Shown here: in pieces, positions 33,369-43,733 of the stretch
How positions within the stretch are numbered: position 1 is the first letter of the stretch
How the letters are laid out: each line of letters begins with the position of its first letter
NCBI GenBank assembly: GCA_934248075.1
Contig: CAKQKH010000002.1
Coordinates: 1-64,000, forward strand
Source of the DNA: an uncultured Alphaproteobacteria bacterium
GTDB taxonomy: Bacteria; Pseudomonadota; Alphaproteobacteria; RF32; CAG-239
Direction: 5' to 3'
DNA length: 64,000 bases
Notes under the pieces: generated by a model
Told to the model about the DNA's origin: nothing
The model's database searches: none
Seen by the model: only the letters and a program-made list of their open reading frames with translations
Position numbers and translations under genes: made by a program

Positions 33369-34195
33369 CGCGGAGTTACTCCTATCACAAAAAGCCCATA
33401 TTTATCAGCCAGTTTAATGACCTCAGTTTCATCAACAATCAAACCATTGCCGGCGTGAACCGCAATGCCCCGCAGGCCGGTTTCATGAGCGCGTTCAACC
33501 GTGCGAGTGCCGATTGTCGGCAAATCAATGCGCATATCTTGCTGGGGTTTGCGCAATTTTACCAACACACCGCCGGCGCCTTTGCGCTTATATTCTCCGC
33601 AACGACGTATCAGCTCGTCAGTACCTTCTATGCCCTCGACGCCAAGCACCAGACCTTGCTGCACAACCACAGCCTGACCTACATCTAGCTTGCCAAGCTC
33701 GGCAGCAACCTCAATCCCGCGTTCAATATCGGCCAAAGCTTGTTTATCTGGCTTGTGTTTGCCCAAAACGCCGGATTTCACCAAAATATCTGGCATAACC
33801 TCATGAACACCCTTAACCGCCATGCCTTCTGATTCAATCTCTTTGACCAGAGCGCGCAAAATACCGTCATCGCCCAAAGCCTTAGTGCCGATTTTGGCAA
33901 AAAACGCCGTAGTGCGCAGATCCGGAACCAAATCAAAAAAACCGGGGCGACGGATTGTGCCAATCATAACCACATCTTGCACTTTTTCTTCCGCCAAACG
34001 CTTAAAACCTGTGCCGGCCTGCCCGATACGAATCCATTGATGAGGAATATTGTCATTAAAAAATGATTTGTCAGCATTGCCCTCAATGGCCAAAACAAAG
34101 AAATCTCGCCCTTGCTCCTGACAATGGCGCACCAACAAAGCGGGGATACTCCCGCCGCCGGCGATGATACCTAATTTGCGCGTGTGTGTTGTCAT
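33365..34195 (-). CDS. lpxI: UDP-2,3-diacylglucosamine pyrophosphatase LpxI
   Basis: The 276-residue protein belongs to the LpxI (DUF1009) family used by alphaproteobacteria in place of LpxH. It starts with LGIIAGGGSIPALLVRHC and has the conserved IGTIRRPGF and LVLGVEGIEGTDELI segments, GEYKRKGAGGVLVK and RIDLPTIGTRTVE, with the catalytic Asp near the latter. It cleaves UDP-2,3-diacylglucosamine to lipid X and UMP. Translationally coupled to lpxB. Separated from lpxA by a terminator, so these two may have their own promoter. Confidence 0.95.
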   Translation of the reverse strand: MTTHTRKLGIIAGGGSIPALLVRHCQEQGRDFFVLAIEGNADKSFFNDNIPHQWIRIGQAGTGFKRLAEEKVQDVVMIGTIRRPGFFDLVPDLRTTAFFAKIGTKALGDDGILRALVKEIESEGMAVKGVHEVMPDILVKSGVLGKHKPDKQALADIERGIEVAAELGKLDVGQAVVVQQGLVLGVEGIEGTDELIRRCGEYKRKGAGGVLVKLRKPQQDMRIDLPTIGTRTVERAHETGLRGIAVHAGNGLIVDETEVIKLADKYGLFVIGVTPR

Positions 34196-34242
34196 CTGTC
34201 TGTTCTAAAAAAGGTTAACCTGTTTCGTTTATAATAAAATTT

Positions 34243-34270
34243 AAGGGAGTTGGCAATAGCAAACTCCCTT
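34243..34270 (-). terminator. Terminator between lpxA and lpxI
   Basis: A 9-bp perfect stem (AAGGGAGTT / AACTCCCTT) is followed on the minus strand by TAAATTTTATT. It lies 20 bp after lpxA and 48 bp before lpxI. Confidence 0.75.
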
Positions 34271-34290
34271 ATCCTTAGTCGGTTAAAGCA

Positions 34291-35118
34291 TTATTCGGCT
34301 TGCATAACGTTGCGGCGGCCGGATAATGATTCTTCGATGAATTTAATCTGTTCCATTACCATATCGTTATCGTGGAACTTTTCTTTTGCCTCAGCTACGC
34401 GAGATTCAAAAGTGCCGCTTTTGCCTTTAAATATAAACATAAAGGCGCGGGTGATAGATTTGACGGTATGCTCATCAAAGCCGCTTCTCTTGAGTCCGAT
34501 AACGTTCAAACCGCGTAATTTACCGCGATCTCCGGTAACAATAGCAAACGGTATAACATCACGGTCAACGCCGGTCATTCCGCCAATCATGGTCTTGCGT
34601 CCGATACGGCAGAATTGGTGAACCGCGGAGTTGCCGCCCAAAATTACGCCATCGCCCAAACGAACGTGTCCGGCAATTACCGCGTTGTTGGTCATTATAA
34701 CATTGTTGCCGACAACACAATCGTGAGCAATGTGCGAGTTAATCATAAACATACCATCATCACCGACTTTGGTAATCAGTTTTTCCGGAGTTTCTCCGGC
34801 AATGGGATTTTGCCCCTTTGGAGTACCACAGTGCATGGTGACATTTTCACGGATTACGTTGCGTTTGCCAATTACCAGTTTGGCATCAGGCTGAAATTCA
34901 TTGCCGTGATCTTGCGGACCGCCGCCCAAAACCGCACCGGGGAACACGATTGTTCCCTCGCCGATAGTAGTATCGCCCATAATGGTAACCCGACCAAGCA
35001 GGCGGACATTTTCGCCGATTTTGGCTTGAGCGGAAATCCAGCACAAAGGCCCGATCTCAGCGCTGTCAGCAATTTGAGCGCCGGTTTCAATAATTGCGGA
35101 AGGATGAATTTTAGCCAT
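34291..35118 (-). CDS. lpxA: UDP-N-acetylglucosamine acyltransferase
   Basis: From the ATG at 35118 (AGGAAT upstream) the protein is 275 residues. It has the hexapeptide left-handed beta-helix (KIHPSAIIETGAQIADSAEIGP and following coils), the NVTMHCGTPKG segment carrying the catalytic His, and HIAHDCVVGNNVIMTNNAV. It performs the first step of lipid A synthesis, 3-O-acylation of UDP-GlcNAc. A longer frame to 35214 has no ribosome site and overlaps a terminator. The following terminator separates it from lpxI-lpxB. Confidence 0.96.
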   Translation of the reverse strand: MAKIHPSAIIETGAQIADSAEIGPLCWISAQAKIGENVRLLGRVTIMGDTTIGEGTIVFPGAVLGGGPQDHGNEFQPDAKLVIGKRNVIRENVTMHCGTPKGQNPIAGETPEKLITKVGDDGMFMINSHIAHDCVVGNNVIMTNNAVIAGHVRLGDGVILGGNSAVHQFCRIGRKTMIGGMTGVDRDVIPFAIVTGDRGKLRGLNVIGLKRSGFDEHTVKSITRAFMFIFKGKSGTFESRVAEAKEKFHDNDMVMEQIKFIEESLSGRRNVMQAE

Positions 35119-35213
35119 ATTTTTATTCCTTAAAACAGTTAATAGATACTGATAAATTAAAAAATTTTTGGACTGATGTAAAAACACATAATATTTCTGC
35201 ACTGTAATAAACA

Positions 35214-35237
35214 AAAGCCGCTCATTCGAGCGGCTTT
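35214..35237 (-). terminator. Terminator between fabZ and lpxA
   Basis: A 9-bp perfect stem (AAAGCCGCT / AGCGGCTTT) with a six-base loop, followed on the minus strand by TTGTTTATT, lies directly after fabZ. It separates lpxA from the upstream part of the cluster. Confidence 0.85.
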
Positions 35238-35240
35238 CGG

Positions 35241-35690
35241 TTATCCGACAATCATGGCGGTAAATTCTGCCTCGGAAACAACCTGTCCATCTACCATGCT
35301 CTGCCCCTTAAAGACATACACATTGCGGCGCTCCCGAATTTTTTCGACGTGCATTTTCAGTTGGTCGCCGGGTTTTACCGGTTTGCGGAACTTTACTCCG
35401 TCAATCGACATAAACAACACACTCTTTTTGTTTACCTGATAATCAGGCACGGCAGAAATCACCAAAGCTCCGGCGGTTTGCGCCATTGCCTCAATCTGCA
35501 ACACACCGGGCATAACCGGATTTCCGGGAAAATGCCCCTGAAAAAACTCCTCGTTCATAGTTACATTTTTGAGACCGACGCCCTTTTCGCCGGGGATCTC
35601 AACTTCCAATCGATCTATCAACAAAAACGGATAGCGATGCGGAAGCATATGCAAAATTTCTTCGATTGTGTAAATTTTATTTTCTGACAT
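35241..35690 (-). CDS. fabZ: 3-hydroxyacyl-ACP dehydratase FabZ
   Basis: The 149-residue hot-dog fold protein has the FabZ active-site segment GHFPGNPVMPGVLQIEAMAQ (His53, Glu67) and the N-terminal HMLPHRYPFLLIDR. It removes water from 3-hydroxyacyl-ACP in fatty acid elongation and competes with LpxA and LpxD for hydroxyacyl-ACP, which explains its usual position among lipid A genes. AGGAAATT precedes the ATG. It is the last gene before a strong terminator. Confidence 0.97.
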   Translation of the reverse strand: MSENKIYTIEEILHMLPHRYPFLLIDRLEVEIPGEKGVGLKNVTMNEEFFQGHFPGNPVMPGVLQIEAMAQTAGALVISAVPDYQVNKKSVLFMSIDGVKFRKPVKPGDQLKMHVEKIRERRNVYVFKGQSMVDGQVVSEAEFTAMIVG

Positions 35691-35705
35691 AAATTTCCTC
35701 TTTTA

Positions 35706-36719
35706 TTACTTTTTTACGGCCTTTTGAACAAATGAAACCTGGCGCATAAAATCTTTGAGGGGTACGGCCGGATATCCCATAAGCACGGCACCGGAGTCAA
35801 CATCGCGCATAATGCCTGATTGAGCGCCAATTTGCGCGCCGGTTCCAATCTTTAAGTGATCGGCAACTCCAACCTGGCCACCACAGACAACATAATCACC
35901 AAATTCACAGCTGCCGGCGATACCGGTCTGAGAGACCAAAATACAGCCGCGGCCGAGAGAATTGTTATGCGCAAGCATTACTAAGTCATCAATACGGCAA
36001 CCGTCGCCAATCACCGTATCATCAAGAGCACCGCGATCCACACAAGTGTTGGCGCCAATCTCGACATCGTTGCCGATGATTACTCGCCCAAGCTGCGGTA
36101 TTCTCTTGTGTTGTCCGGCAATCATCATAAACCCGAAACCGTCCCAGCCAATGCGGGCGCCGCCATATATATAGCAATTATTACCCATAAGACAATGCAT
36201 AATGTTGGCATGGCTGCCAATGCGGCAGTTATCCCCGATTACGCAATCATGAGCTATCACGGCATGAGGTTCAATAATGCATCCCGAACCAATCTTTACA
36301 TTTTCGCCAATAACGGCATAGTCGCCGATATAGCAATTTTCCCCAATAGTCGCCGATTTGGCAATAACGGCTGTCGGCTTGATTTCCGCCGAGGGCAAAA
36401 CCTCGGAATAAAGGGCGTAATTCAACTTTACAAAACCCAAATGAGGATTATCCGATATCAGCTTAATTACATTGGGGGCAACAAATTCAGCCAACTCTGG
36501 AGTGGTTACGCAAGCTGTGGCCTTAATCTCCGCGCCGGCGGCCTTTTTCTTCTTGTCAAAGAAAAAACAGATATCTCCTTCTCCGGCTTTGGCCAGTGTG
36601 GCCAGCTCTTTTATCTCAACTTCTGACCGGCTTTTGTCTTGCAGTTCCGCACCGCAAATCTCAGCAACCTTGGCCAGAGTGAAAGGGCCGTTATTTTTAT
36701 AAAAACGGGAATCGACCAT
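35706..36719 (-). CDS. lpxD: UDP-3-O-acyl-glucosamine N-acyltransferase
   Basis: The 337-residue protein has the N-terminal uridine-binding domain (1-100) with [12 protein letters not shown] and a long hexapeptide beta-helix (about 110-310) with [17 protein letters not shown] and the catalytic-His region [16 protein letters not shown], and a C-terminal helix. It N-acylates UDP-3-O-acylglucosamine, the third lipid A step. AGGAGAAAT precedes the start; 11 bases separate it from bamA. The length is normal. Confidence 0.97.
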   Translation of the reverse strand: MVDSRFYKNNGPFTLAKVAEICGAELQDKSRSEVEIKELATLAKAGEGDICFFFDKKKKAAGAEIKATACVTTPELAEFVAPNVIKLISDNPHLGFVKLNYALYSEVLPSAEIKPTAVIAKSATIGENCYIGDYAVIGENVKIGSGCIIEPHAVIAHDCVIGDNCRIGSHANIMHCLMGNNCYIYGGARIGWDGFGFMMIAGQHKRIPQLGRVIIGNDVEIGANTCVDRGALDDTVIGDGCRIDDLVMLAHNNSLGRGCILVSQTGIAGSCEFGDYVVCGGQVGVADHLKIGTGAQIGAQSGIMRDVDSGAVLMGYPAVPLKDFMRQVSFVQKAVKK

Positions 36720-36730
36720 TATATTTCTCC

Positions 36731-38992
36731 TTATAAACGCGTACCAAAATTCAGACGGAAGACTTGAGTCTCATCGTATTTTTCTTTAACCAGCGGGAAG
36801 CCGAAGTCAATATCAATCTGGCCCATCGGCGACAACCATTGGAAACCAAAACCAGCGGCCACACGAGGACTTGAAGAATAATCAACATCGGCAGAATTCA
36901 TATTATCAGGCTTGCCCAGCATTCCCATATCCACAAAGGTGCGACCTTTGATGCCAACCTCATCCAGACCAATCGGGAAAGACACCTCGCCGCCGGTATA
37001 AACCATCCAGTTGCCGCCTAAAGCGTCTTTAGTATATTTGTCGCGAGCGCCGATACCGGCAACATCAAACCCACGTAAAGTCATGCCGCCCAAGTAATAG
37101 CGGTTGGACAAACGCACGTCTTTGCCGCCGTAACCGGTGATATAACCGGCATTGGCAAAAAACTTGAAAGTGTAGTAATCGGCCAGAGTGTAGTAGCGAT
37201 AAGCCTTGGCGTCAAATTTGAGATATTTCTCATCTCCGCCGGCGCCGGCAAGATCATTGCCAAAAGACAAATAATAGCCGTCTTTGGGCGAAATGTAGCT
37301 ATCGCGCTTATCATAGACTATGGTTTGACCAACAGAGGAATCAACGTATTTGCCTTCTTCATCTTTGATGTATTTTGAAGCACTGCTGCCAACATGGCTA
37401 ATCTCATCATTACGCAAGGTGTAACGCACTTGCTGAGACAAATCATCGGTATAATTCCAGCCCATGCGCAGACGCCCGCCAGTGGTGGAACTGTCGTAAG
37501 AACTCTCGTCCTGATAGTCTTCTTCTGTCCGGAACAAATCAAAACCGGCACGCAAACGACGCCCCATAAAGTATGGCTCGGTAAAGCTCAGGTTGTAGTC
37601 CTGCGAACGTTGGGACACTCCGGCATCAAGGCTCAAACGCTGCCCCAAACCACGGAAATTGTTTTCGGTTACGCCGGCGCGAACCGTGGCACCATTAACA
37701 GTTGAATAGCCAATGCCAACATTGAAATAACCGGTTGATTTTTCCTCGACCTTAACATTTAAATCAGCTTTGTTGGCGTCTTTGGGAGCAGTGTCAATAT
37801 CAACTTTGCTGAAATAATCCAAATTTTCAACGTTGCGTCGAGAATCTTTGATTTTGGAAACGTTAAACGCGTCGCCTTCCTCAATTCTGAACTCGCGGCG
37901 AATGACCTCGTCATAAGTACGGGTGTTGCCGCTGATGTTGATGCGATCAATAAACACACGGTCGCCTTCATTGATATGAAAGATGACATTCAAGTCGCCG
38001 GTTTCGGTGTCTTTGATCAATTCAGGATTAACATCAACAAAGGCAAAACCTTTTTTGCCCAGCTCATCAGTCAGAGCGGTGATTGTTTTTTCTACTTTTT
38101 CGTTGTTGTACCAGTCACCGACTTCAAACTCAACATATGAACGGAAATCATCAGGATTGACGTCGGCAATGGCGGAGACAATGTCAATGTTGCTAATCCG
38201 ATAGCGTTTGCCCTCATCCAACACATAGGTCAGAACAAAAGATTTGTGATCTGGACTTAATTCGGCAACCGCTGAAACCACGCGAAAATCGGCATAACCG
38301 CGCTTGAGATAAAAACGGCGCAACAATTCTTTGTCATAGTTGGTCTTCTCGGCATCATAGTTTTCTGAAGAAGAAAAAATACGATACCAGCGGCTCTCTT
38401 TGCTCATAATGACTTCTTGCAAATCATCGTGGTCATAACGATGATTTCCCACAAAATTAATCTTGTCAATAACCGCCAACGGCCCTTCATCTACCTTAAA
38501 AATTAAATCAACACGATTTTGATCGCGCTTGATAATCTGCGGCTCAACTACTGCAGCATATCGACCGGTGCGCTTATATACTTCCAAAATTCGACGAACA
38601 TCTTCCTGCACTTTGGCGCGGGAATACATGGAACGCGGAGCAAGTTTGACCTCAGAGGTCAACATGTCATCATCAACCTTGTCATTGCCATCAAACAACA
38701 CTTTGTTAATAACCGGATTTTCTTCAACCTTAATCATTAACACGCCTGATGAATTTACATTTAGAGAAACATCATTAAACAAACCGGTGGAATACAACTG
38801 TTTTAGAGCCGTATCCAATTTGGCCTCGTCGGTAATGCTGTTTTTTTGCACGTCAACGTAGGACAAAACCGTTTCAGGCTCCACTCTTTGCAATCCTTCA
38901 ACTTTAATATCTTGAACATACACCGAGGCGGAAGCCGCAGAAACCCCGCATAATAAGGCCGTAGCAAAAGTCCCTAATTTAAGTAGTTTCAT
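36731..38992 (-). CDS. bamA: Outer membrane protein assembly factor BamA
   Basis: The 753-residue protein has a signal peptide (cleaved near SAASA|S), five POTRA domains (about 23-420, first [23 protein letters not shown]) and an Omp85 beta-barrel (about 430-753) with the conserved RGF segment in [12 protein letters not shown]. It inserts beta-barrel proteins such as FadL, TolC and flagellar-unrelated porins into the outer membrane. The C-terminus ends FRLNFGTRL, with Leu in place of the usual terminal aromatic. Spacing to rseP and lpxD is about a dozen bases, so all are one operon. Confidence 0.97.
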   Translation of the reverse strand: MKLLKLGTFATALLCGVSAASASVYVQDIKVEGLQRVEPETVLSYVDVQKNSITDEAKLDTALKQLYSTGLFNDVSLNVNSSGVLMIKVEENPVINKVLFDGNDKVDDDMLTSEVKLAPRSMYSRAKVQEDVRRILEVYKRTGRYAAVVEPQIIKRDQNRVDLIFKVDEGPLAVIDKINFVGNHRYDHDDLQEVIMSKESRWYRIFSSSENYDAEKTNYDKELLRRFYLKRGYADFRVVSAVAELSPDHKSFVLTYVLDEGKRYRISNIDIVSAIADVNPDDFRSYVEFEVGDWYNNEKVEKTITALTDELGKKGFAFVDVNPELIKDTETGDLNVIFHINEGDRVFIDRINISGNTRTYDEVIRREFRIEEGDAFNVSKIKDSRRNVENLDYFSKVDIDTAPKDANKADLNVKVEEKSTGYFNVGIGYSTVNGATVRAGVTENNFRGLGQRLSLDAGVSQRSQDYNLSFTEPYFMGRRLRAGFDLFRTEEDYQDESSYDSSTTGGRLRMGWNYTDDLSQQVRYTLRNDEISHVGSSASKYIKDEEGKYVDSSVGQTIVYDKRDSYISPKDGYYLSFGNDLAGAGGDEKYLKFDAKAYRYYTLADYYTFKFFANAGYITGYGGKDVRLSNRYYLGGMTLRGFDVAGIGARDKYTKDALGGNWMVYTGGEVSFPIGLDEVGIKGRTFVDMGMLGKPDNMNSADVDYSSSPRVAAGFGFQWLSPMGQIDIDFGFPLVKEKYDETQVFRLNFGTRL

Positions 38993-39006
38993 AATTTTCT
39001 GTTCCT

Positions 39007-40137
39007 TTACGAAAACCAGCGGTTAAACAAGTGGGCAAAATCATTATATGTGGCAAACAACATTAATGACACCAACAAGAATAGTCCAAATCTAAAAATA
39101 CACTCTTTAACGCGATTGTCAATTTCATGACGAGTGATAATCTCAATAGTGTAGATTACAACATGGCCGCCATCAAGCAAGGGAATCGGGAAAAGGTTTA
39201 ACAACCCCAGATTAATGGAAAGCAAAGCCATAAAAGCAATAAAGTCTAGAACGCCATTTTCTTTGGTGATATCTCCGGACATTTCAGCAATGCGCAAAAT
39301 TCCGCCGACTTCTTCCGAACCGCGCTTGCCGGTAATAATCTGTCCGATGCCGCGCAAAGTTACTTCGGTAATCCGCCAGGTTTCGGCGGTGGCGTCATAC
39401 AAAGCCTGTGGCAGAGAAATTTGTTCAGGCTTAACCTCCACCACACTGACCGAACGGACGCCAAGCATCGGTTTTTGCTCTTTGGGCTGATTGGCCTCAA
39501 TTTCCAAAGGCACAATTTTAAGCGGGAAAGTCAAATGAATGATTTTGCCGTCACGCTCAATCTCTAGGCGGACATCACCTTGAGTGTGCATACTGACTTC
39601 CTGACTAAGCTCGGTAAAAGAAGCAATGGTTTTGCCATCAACTTTCAAAATTTTATCACCGGACAAAACTCCGCCGGCCTCAGCCGCGCCGCCTTTGATA
39701 ACCTCGCCGACAACCGCCGGAAAATCCAGTTTGCCAAGAAAGAAAAATATGGAGGCAAAAACCAAAATGGCAAAAAGATAATTGGCTCCGGGACCGGCCA
39801 AAACAATGGCCAGTTTTTTGAACGGGTTTTGCGTGGCAAAAGCAAATTTTTTATCTTCTTCATTAAGGGTGGCGGCGGCGTCGGTGCTACTGGTGGCGTC
39901 ATCATCTCCCAAAAACCGACAATATCCGCCCAACGGAATTGCCGCCAACTGCCACTCGGTTCCGTGTTTATCTATCCGGCTCCACAATTTTTTGCCAAAA
40001 CCGATGGAAAAGTGAGAAACTTTTACACCGCAAAGTCTGGCCACCATAAAATGCCCAAGCTCATGCACAAAAACCAATACGCCTAATAAGACAATAAACG
40101 GTACTACATAGTACGCCGTATTAATCAGCCAATCCAT
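39007..40137 (-). CDS. rseP: Site-2 protease RseP family zinc metallopeptidase
   Basis: The 376-residue membrane protease has the zinc motif HELGH at 25-29 in the first helix, one recognisable PDZ domain (about 125-220, GEVIKGGAAEAGGVLSGDKI) and the second active-site motif NLFPIPLLDGGH near 315. It cleaves membrane-embedded substrates such as anti-sigma factors or signal peptides. It lies directly between cdsA and bamA with 12-14 bases on either side; dxr, often found here, is missing. Confidence 0.95.
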   Translation of the reverse strand: MDWLINTAYYVVPFIVLLGVLVFVHELGHFMVARLCGVKVSHFSIGFGKKLWSRIDKHGTEWQLAAIPLGGYCRFLGDDDATSSTDAAATLNEEDKKFAFATQNPFKKLAIVLAGPGANYLFAILVFASIFFFLGKLDFPAVVGEVIKGGAAEAGGVLSGDKILKVDGKTIASFTELSQEVSMHTQGDVRLEIERDGKIIHLTFPLKIVPLEIEANQPKEQKPMLGVRSVSVVEVKPEQISLPQALYDATAETWRITEVTLRGIGQIITGKRGSEEVGGILRIAEMSGDITKENGVLDFIAFMALLSINLGLLNLFPIPLLDGGHVVIYTIEIITRHEIDNRVKECIFRFGLFLLVSLMLFATYNDFAHLFNRWFS

Positions 40138-40149
40138 AATCTGACCTTC

Positions 40150-40924
40150 TTATAAAATATACAAAACATAACGGAACAACACATAGACCAGCGGGGCGGC
40201 AAAAATCATACCGTCAATGCGATCAAAAATTCCGCCATGACCAGGAATCAAGTTGCTGGAATCCTTGAGATTTAAGGAGCGTTTGATTTGAGATTCCACC
40301 AAATCGCCTATCTGCGCCACAACCGCCAAAATAGCGGCCAAAGCGCCATAGTATTGCAAGTGAGCTCCGGCGCCGGCATAATAGCAGAACAAGTTGCCGA
40401 AGATAACCGAAAACAGCATACCACCAAACAACCCAGACCAAGTTTTGTTGGGGCTGATTTTGGGAGCAAGTTTGGGGCCTTTGAGCGAACAGCCAACCAC
40501 CAAACCGCCGACATCTACCGACCAGACAACCAGCATAAACCAAAAAGTTATGCCAAAACCAACCAACTCATACAACCACATGATTGAGCCAATGCCTATG
40601 GATATGTAGGCAACGCCCAAAACTAACAGATTGCGACGAGCCTCGCCTTTGGCTTTGAACCAGGCCAATGCCAAAGCCGCAATCAGAACGGCAAAATACG
40701 GCCAGCTAGGCCCCATAACAATGGCGATGGTAACAGTGAAAAGATATAAGATTGCGAAAAAAGCCCCGCGAACCGAAGGAACCATTTGCGCCCATTCCCA
40801 TGAGAGCAAAGCGCCGGCCAACAAAGCCAAAATTTGAATATACGGATATCCGGCAAACAAACACCAAATTACTGTCGGCGCCAGAATCAAGGAGGTAACC
40901 GTGCGCTTGAGCAGCGATTTCAGT

Positions 40925-40938
<14 letters not shown>
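40150..40938 (-). CDS. cdsA: Phosphatidate cytidylyltransferase
   Basis: The 262-residue membrane protein has about seven or eight helices and ends with the CDS signature around KDSSNLIPGHGGIFDRIDG. It makes CDP-diacylglycerol from phosphatidate and CTP, the branch point for all phospholipids. The start overlaps the uppS stop region by 14 bases, indicating translational coupling. The length is normal. Confidence 0.95.
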
Positions 40939-41635
<697 letters not shown>

Positions 41636-41646
41636 TGTCGCTACCC

Positions 41647-42210
41647 CTAAACCTGCATAATATCTTTTTCTTTTTGCGCCATCAACTCATCTATCTTTTT
41701 GATAGAATCGTCAGTGAGTTTTTGAATTTCATTCTCAAAACGCTTTTCATCATCTTCAGACACCGCATTGTCTTTTTTGAGTTTTTTAATCTCGTCCAGA
41801 GAATCGCGGCGGATATTGCGAATAGCCACCTTGTTGTTCTCGGCATATTTGCCGGCGACTTTCAGCAGTTCTTTGCGGCGTTCTTCCGACAACGGCGGAA
41901 TCGGAACGCGAATCAGCTGGCCGTCAGAGGCGGGATTCAGCCCCAAATCGGACTCCATAATGGCTTTTTCCACCGCTTTGGCCAAGCTTCTGTCCCAAAC
42001 GCTAACCGACAAAGTGCGAGCATCAGGCACCGAAACAGTACCGACCTGAGCCAACGGAGTGGGCGAGCCATAAGCTTCAACCATAATGCCGTCAAGCAGG
42101 CTCACATGAGCGCGGCCGGCGCGCAAACTGCCAAATTCTCCTTTTAGAGAATCGAGAGTTTTATCCATACGCTCTTTGGCATCAGTTTTGATAGAATTAA
42201 AATCAGACAT
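41647..42210 (-). CDS. frr: Ribosome recycling factor
   Basis: The 187-residue two-domain protein has the typical LDGIMVEAYGSPTPLAQVGTVS, ARTLSVSVWDRS and GLNPASDGQLIRVPIPPLSEERRKEL segments. It splits post-termination ribosomes with EF-G. AACGAGGTT precedes the ATG; the gene follows pyrH after 11 bases and precedes uppS by 11. Confidence 0.98.
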   Translation of the reverse strand: MSDFNSIKTDAKERMDKTLDSLKGEFGSLRAGRAHVSLLDGIMVEAYGSPTPLAQVGTVSVPDARTLSVSVWDRSLAKAVEKAIMESDLGLNPASDGQLIRVPIPPLSEERRKELLKVAGKYAENNKVAIRNIRRDSLDEIKKLKKDNAVSEDDEKRFENEIQKLTDDSIKKIDELMAQKEKDIMQV

Positions 42211-42221
42211 ATTTAACCTCG

Positions 42222-42932
42222 TTATTTGATAATTGTAAATTTTCCTTTGCCGCTGACGGCATTTTCCAAAGCATTTTCGCCATGCTGGCTGAAGACAACA
42301 ATCGGAATATGGTTTTCTTTAGCTAACGCCACCGCGGTCAGATCCATAACTCCCAAACCGCCTTGAATGACTTCATCATAGCTAATGGAATCATATTTTT
42401 TGGCATTTTGGTCTTTTTTGGGATCGGCACTGTAAACACCATCAACCTGCGTGGCTTTGAGCAAGACATCACACTGCATCTCAGAGGCTCGCAACGCTGC
42501 TCCGGTATCAGTAGTAAAGTATGGATTGCCGGTGCCGCCAGCAAAAATTATGATCCGCCCTTTTTCAAGATGGCGCAAGGCGCGGCGATACATATAAGTC
42601 TCACAAACTTGAGGAATACTCAAGCCCGAAAGAACTCTGGCCGGCGCGCCGATTGCCTCTAAAGCATTTTGAATATAAAGAGCATTCATAACCGTGGCCA
42701 GCATTCCAACCTGATCAGCCACCGTGCGATTCATGCCTTTTGAGGCCTCTTTGGCGCCGCGAAAGATATTGCCGCCGCCGACAACGATACAAACCTCAAC
42801 CCCGTTATCATGAACTTTTTTGATCTGTTCGGCCAGATTTTTGATAACCTCAGCCGACATGCCAAAACTTTTGTCGCCCATCAGGCCTTCGCCGGAGAGC
42901 TTTAGCAAAATACGTTTATATTGCGGTTTCAT
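42222..42932 (-). CDS. pyrH: UMP kinase
   Basis: From the ATG at 42932 (AAAGG upstream; a TTG six bases earlier is rejected) the protein is 236 residues. It has KRILLKLSGEGLMG, VCIVVGGGNIFRG, GRIIIFAGGTGNPYFTTDTGAALRA, all standard for bacterial hexameric UMP kinase. It phosphorylates UMP to UDP, feeding pyrimidine and UDP-sugar synthesis. First gene of the envelope operon; rpsB-tsf, which often precede it, are not present, and plsY is divergent. Confidence 0.97.
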   Translation of the reverse strand: MKPQYKRILLKLSGEGLMGDKSFGMSAEVIKNLAEQIKKVHDNGVEVCIVVGGGNIFRGAKEASKGMNRTVADQVGMLATVMNALYIQNALEAIGAPARVLSGLSIPQVCETYMYRRALRHLEKGRIIIFAGGTGNPYFTTDTGAALRASEMQCDVLLKATQVDGVYSADPKKDQNAKKYDSISYDEVIQGGLGVMDLTAVALAKENHIPIVVFSQHGENALENAVSGKGKFTIIK

Positions 42933-43085
42933 ACTCAAACCTTTTGCAAATTTGTTTTCTCAATATTATCAAGTTTAATTGATTTGTCATTAATTATTTA
43001 TGAGTTTCTGCATAAAGAGGGTTGCCAAAGCGATGTTTAGGCGCTAAGAATGAATTATCTTTTAACAACTATAAGGACTTATGCA

Positions 43086-43724
43086 ATGTCAGTTGATGAG
43101 ATTTTCGGGCTTTCGGCTTTGGGCGGATATATTCTCGGCTCAATTCCTTTTGGGCTGGTGCTGTGCTATTTGGCCGGATACGGAGATATCCGCAAAATCG
43201 GATCCGGCAATATCGGCGCCACCAATGTTTTGCGCACGGGCAACAAAACTTTGGCTTTGCTCACGGTTATTCTGGACGCATCCAAGGCCGGACTGGCGGC
43301 ATATGTTGCGCAAAAAATCGCAAGCAGCGAGGCGTATGAGTTTTTGGGATTGCCGACAACTCGTGCGGCGCTGGCGGCTCTGATTGCCGGAACTTGCGCA
43401 ATTTTAGGACACAATTTTCCGATTTGGCTCAAGTTTAAGGGCGGCAAAGGCGTGGCGTCAGCTTTTGGTTTTGTGTTGGTTTTGACTCCTAAAATTGCTT
43501 TGCTGGCTTTGCTGATTTGGCTGATTATGGCGGTGTTGTTCCGTTATTCTTCGCTCTCAGCCATCACCGCGGTGCTGTTTGTGCCGTTTTTCACTTATTA
43601 TTTCAGCGATGACGTTCACACTGTTTTTTATAGTTTCATCGTGTTGCTGATTCTGGTGCGCCACCACGCCAACTTTGTACGGCTATTTAGGGGCGAGGAA
43701 AGCAAAATTAAATTTAAAAAATAG
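43086..43724 (+). CDS. plsY: Glycerol-3-phosphate acyltransferase PlsY
   Basis: From the ATG at 43086 (AAGGA eight bases upstream) the protein is 212 residues with about five hydrophobic helices. Signature segments are GGYILGSIPFGLVL, the loop IRKIGSGNIGATNVLRTG and HNFPIWLKFKGGKGVASAFG, which form the acyl-phosphate and glycerol-3-phosphate site. It makes lysophosphatidate, the first phospholipid step. It leads a plsY-dprA-topA run on the plus strand. Confidence 0.95.
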   Translation: MSVDEIFGLSALGGYILGSIPFGLVLCYLAGYGDIRKIGSGNIGATNVLRTGNKTLALLTVILDASKAGLAAYVAQKIASSEAYEFLGLPTTRAALAALIAGTCAILGHNFPIWLKFKGGKGVASAFGFVLVLTPKIALLALLIWLIMAVLFRYSSLSAITAVLFVPFFTYYFSDDVHTVFYSFIVLLILVRHHANFVRLFRGEESKIKFKK

Positions 43725-43733
43725 GATTTGAAG

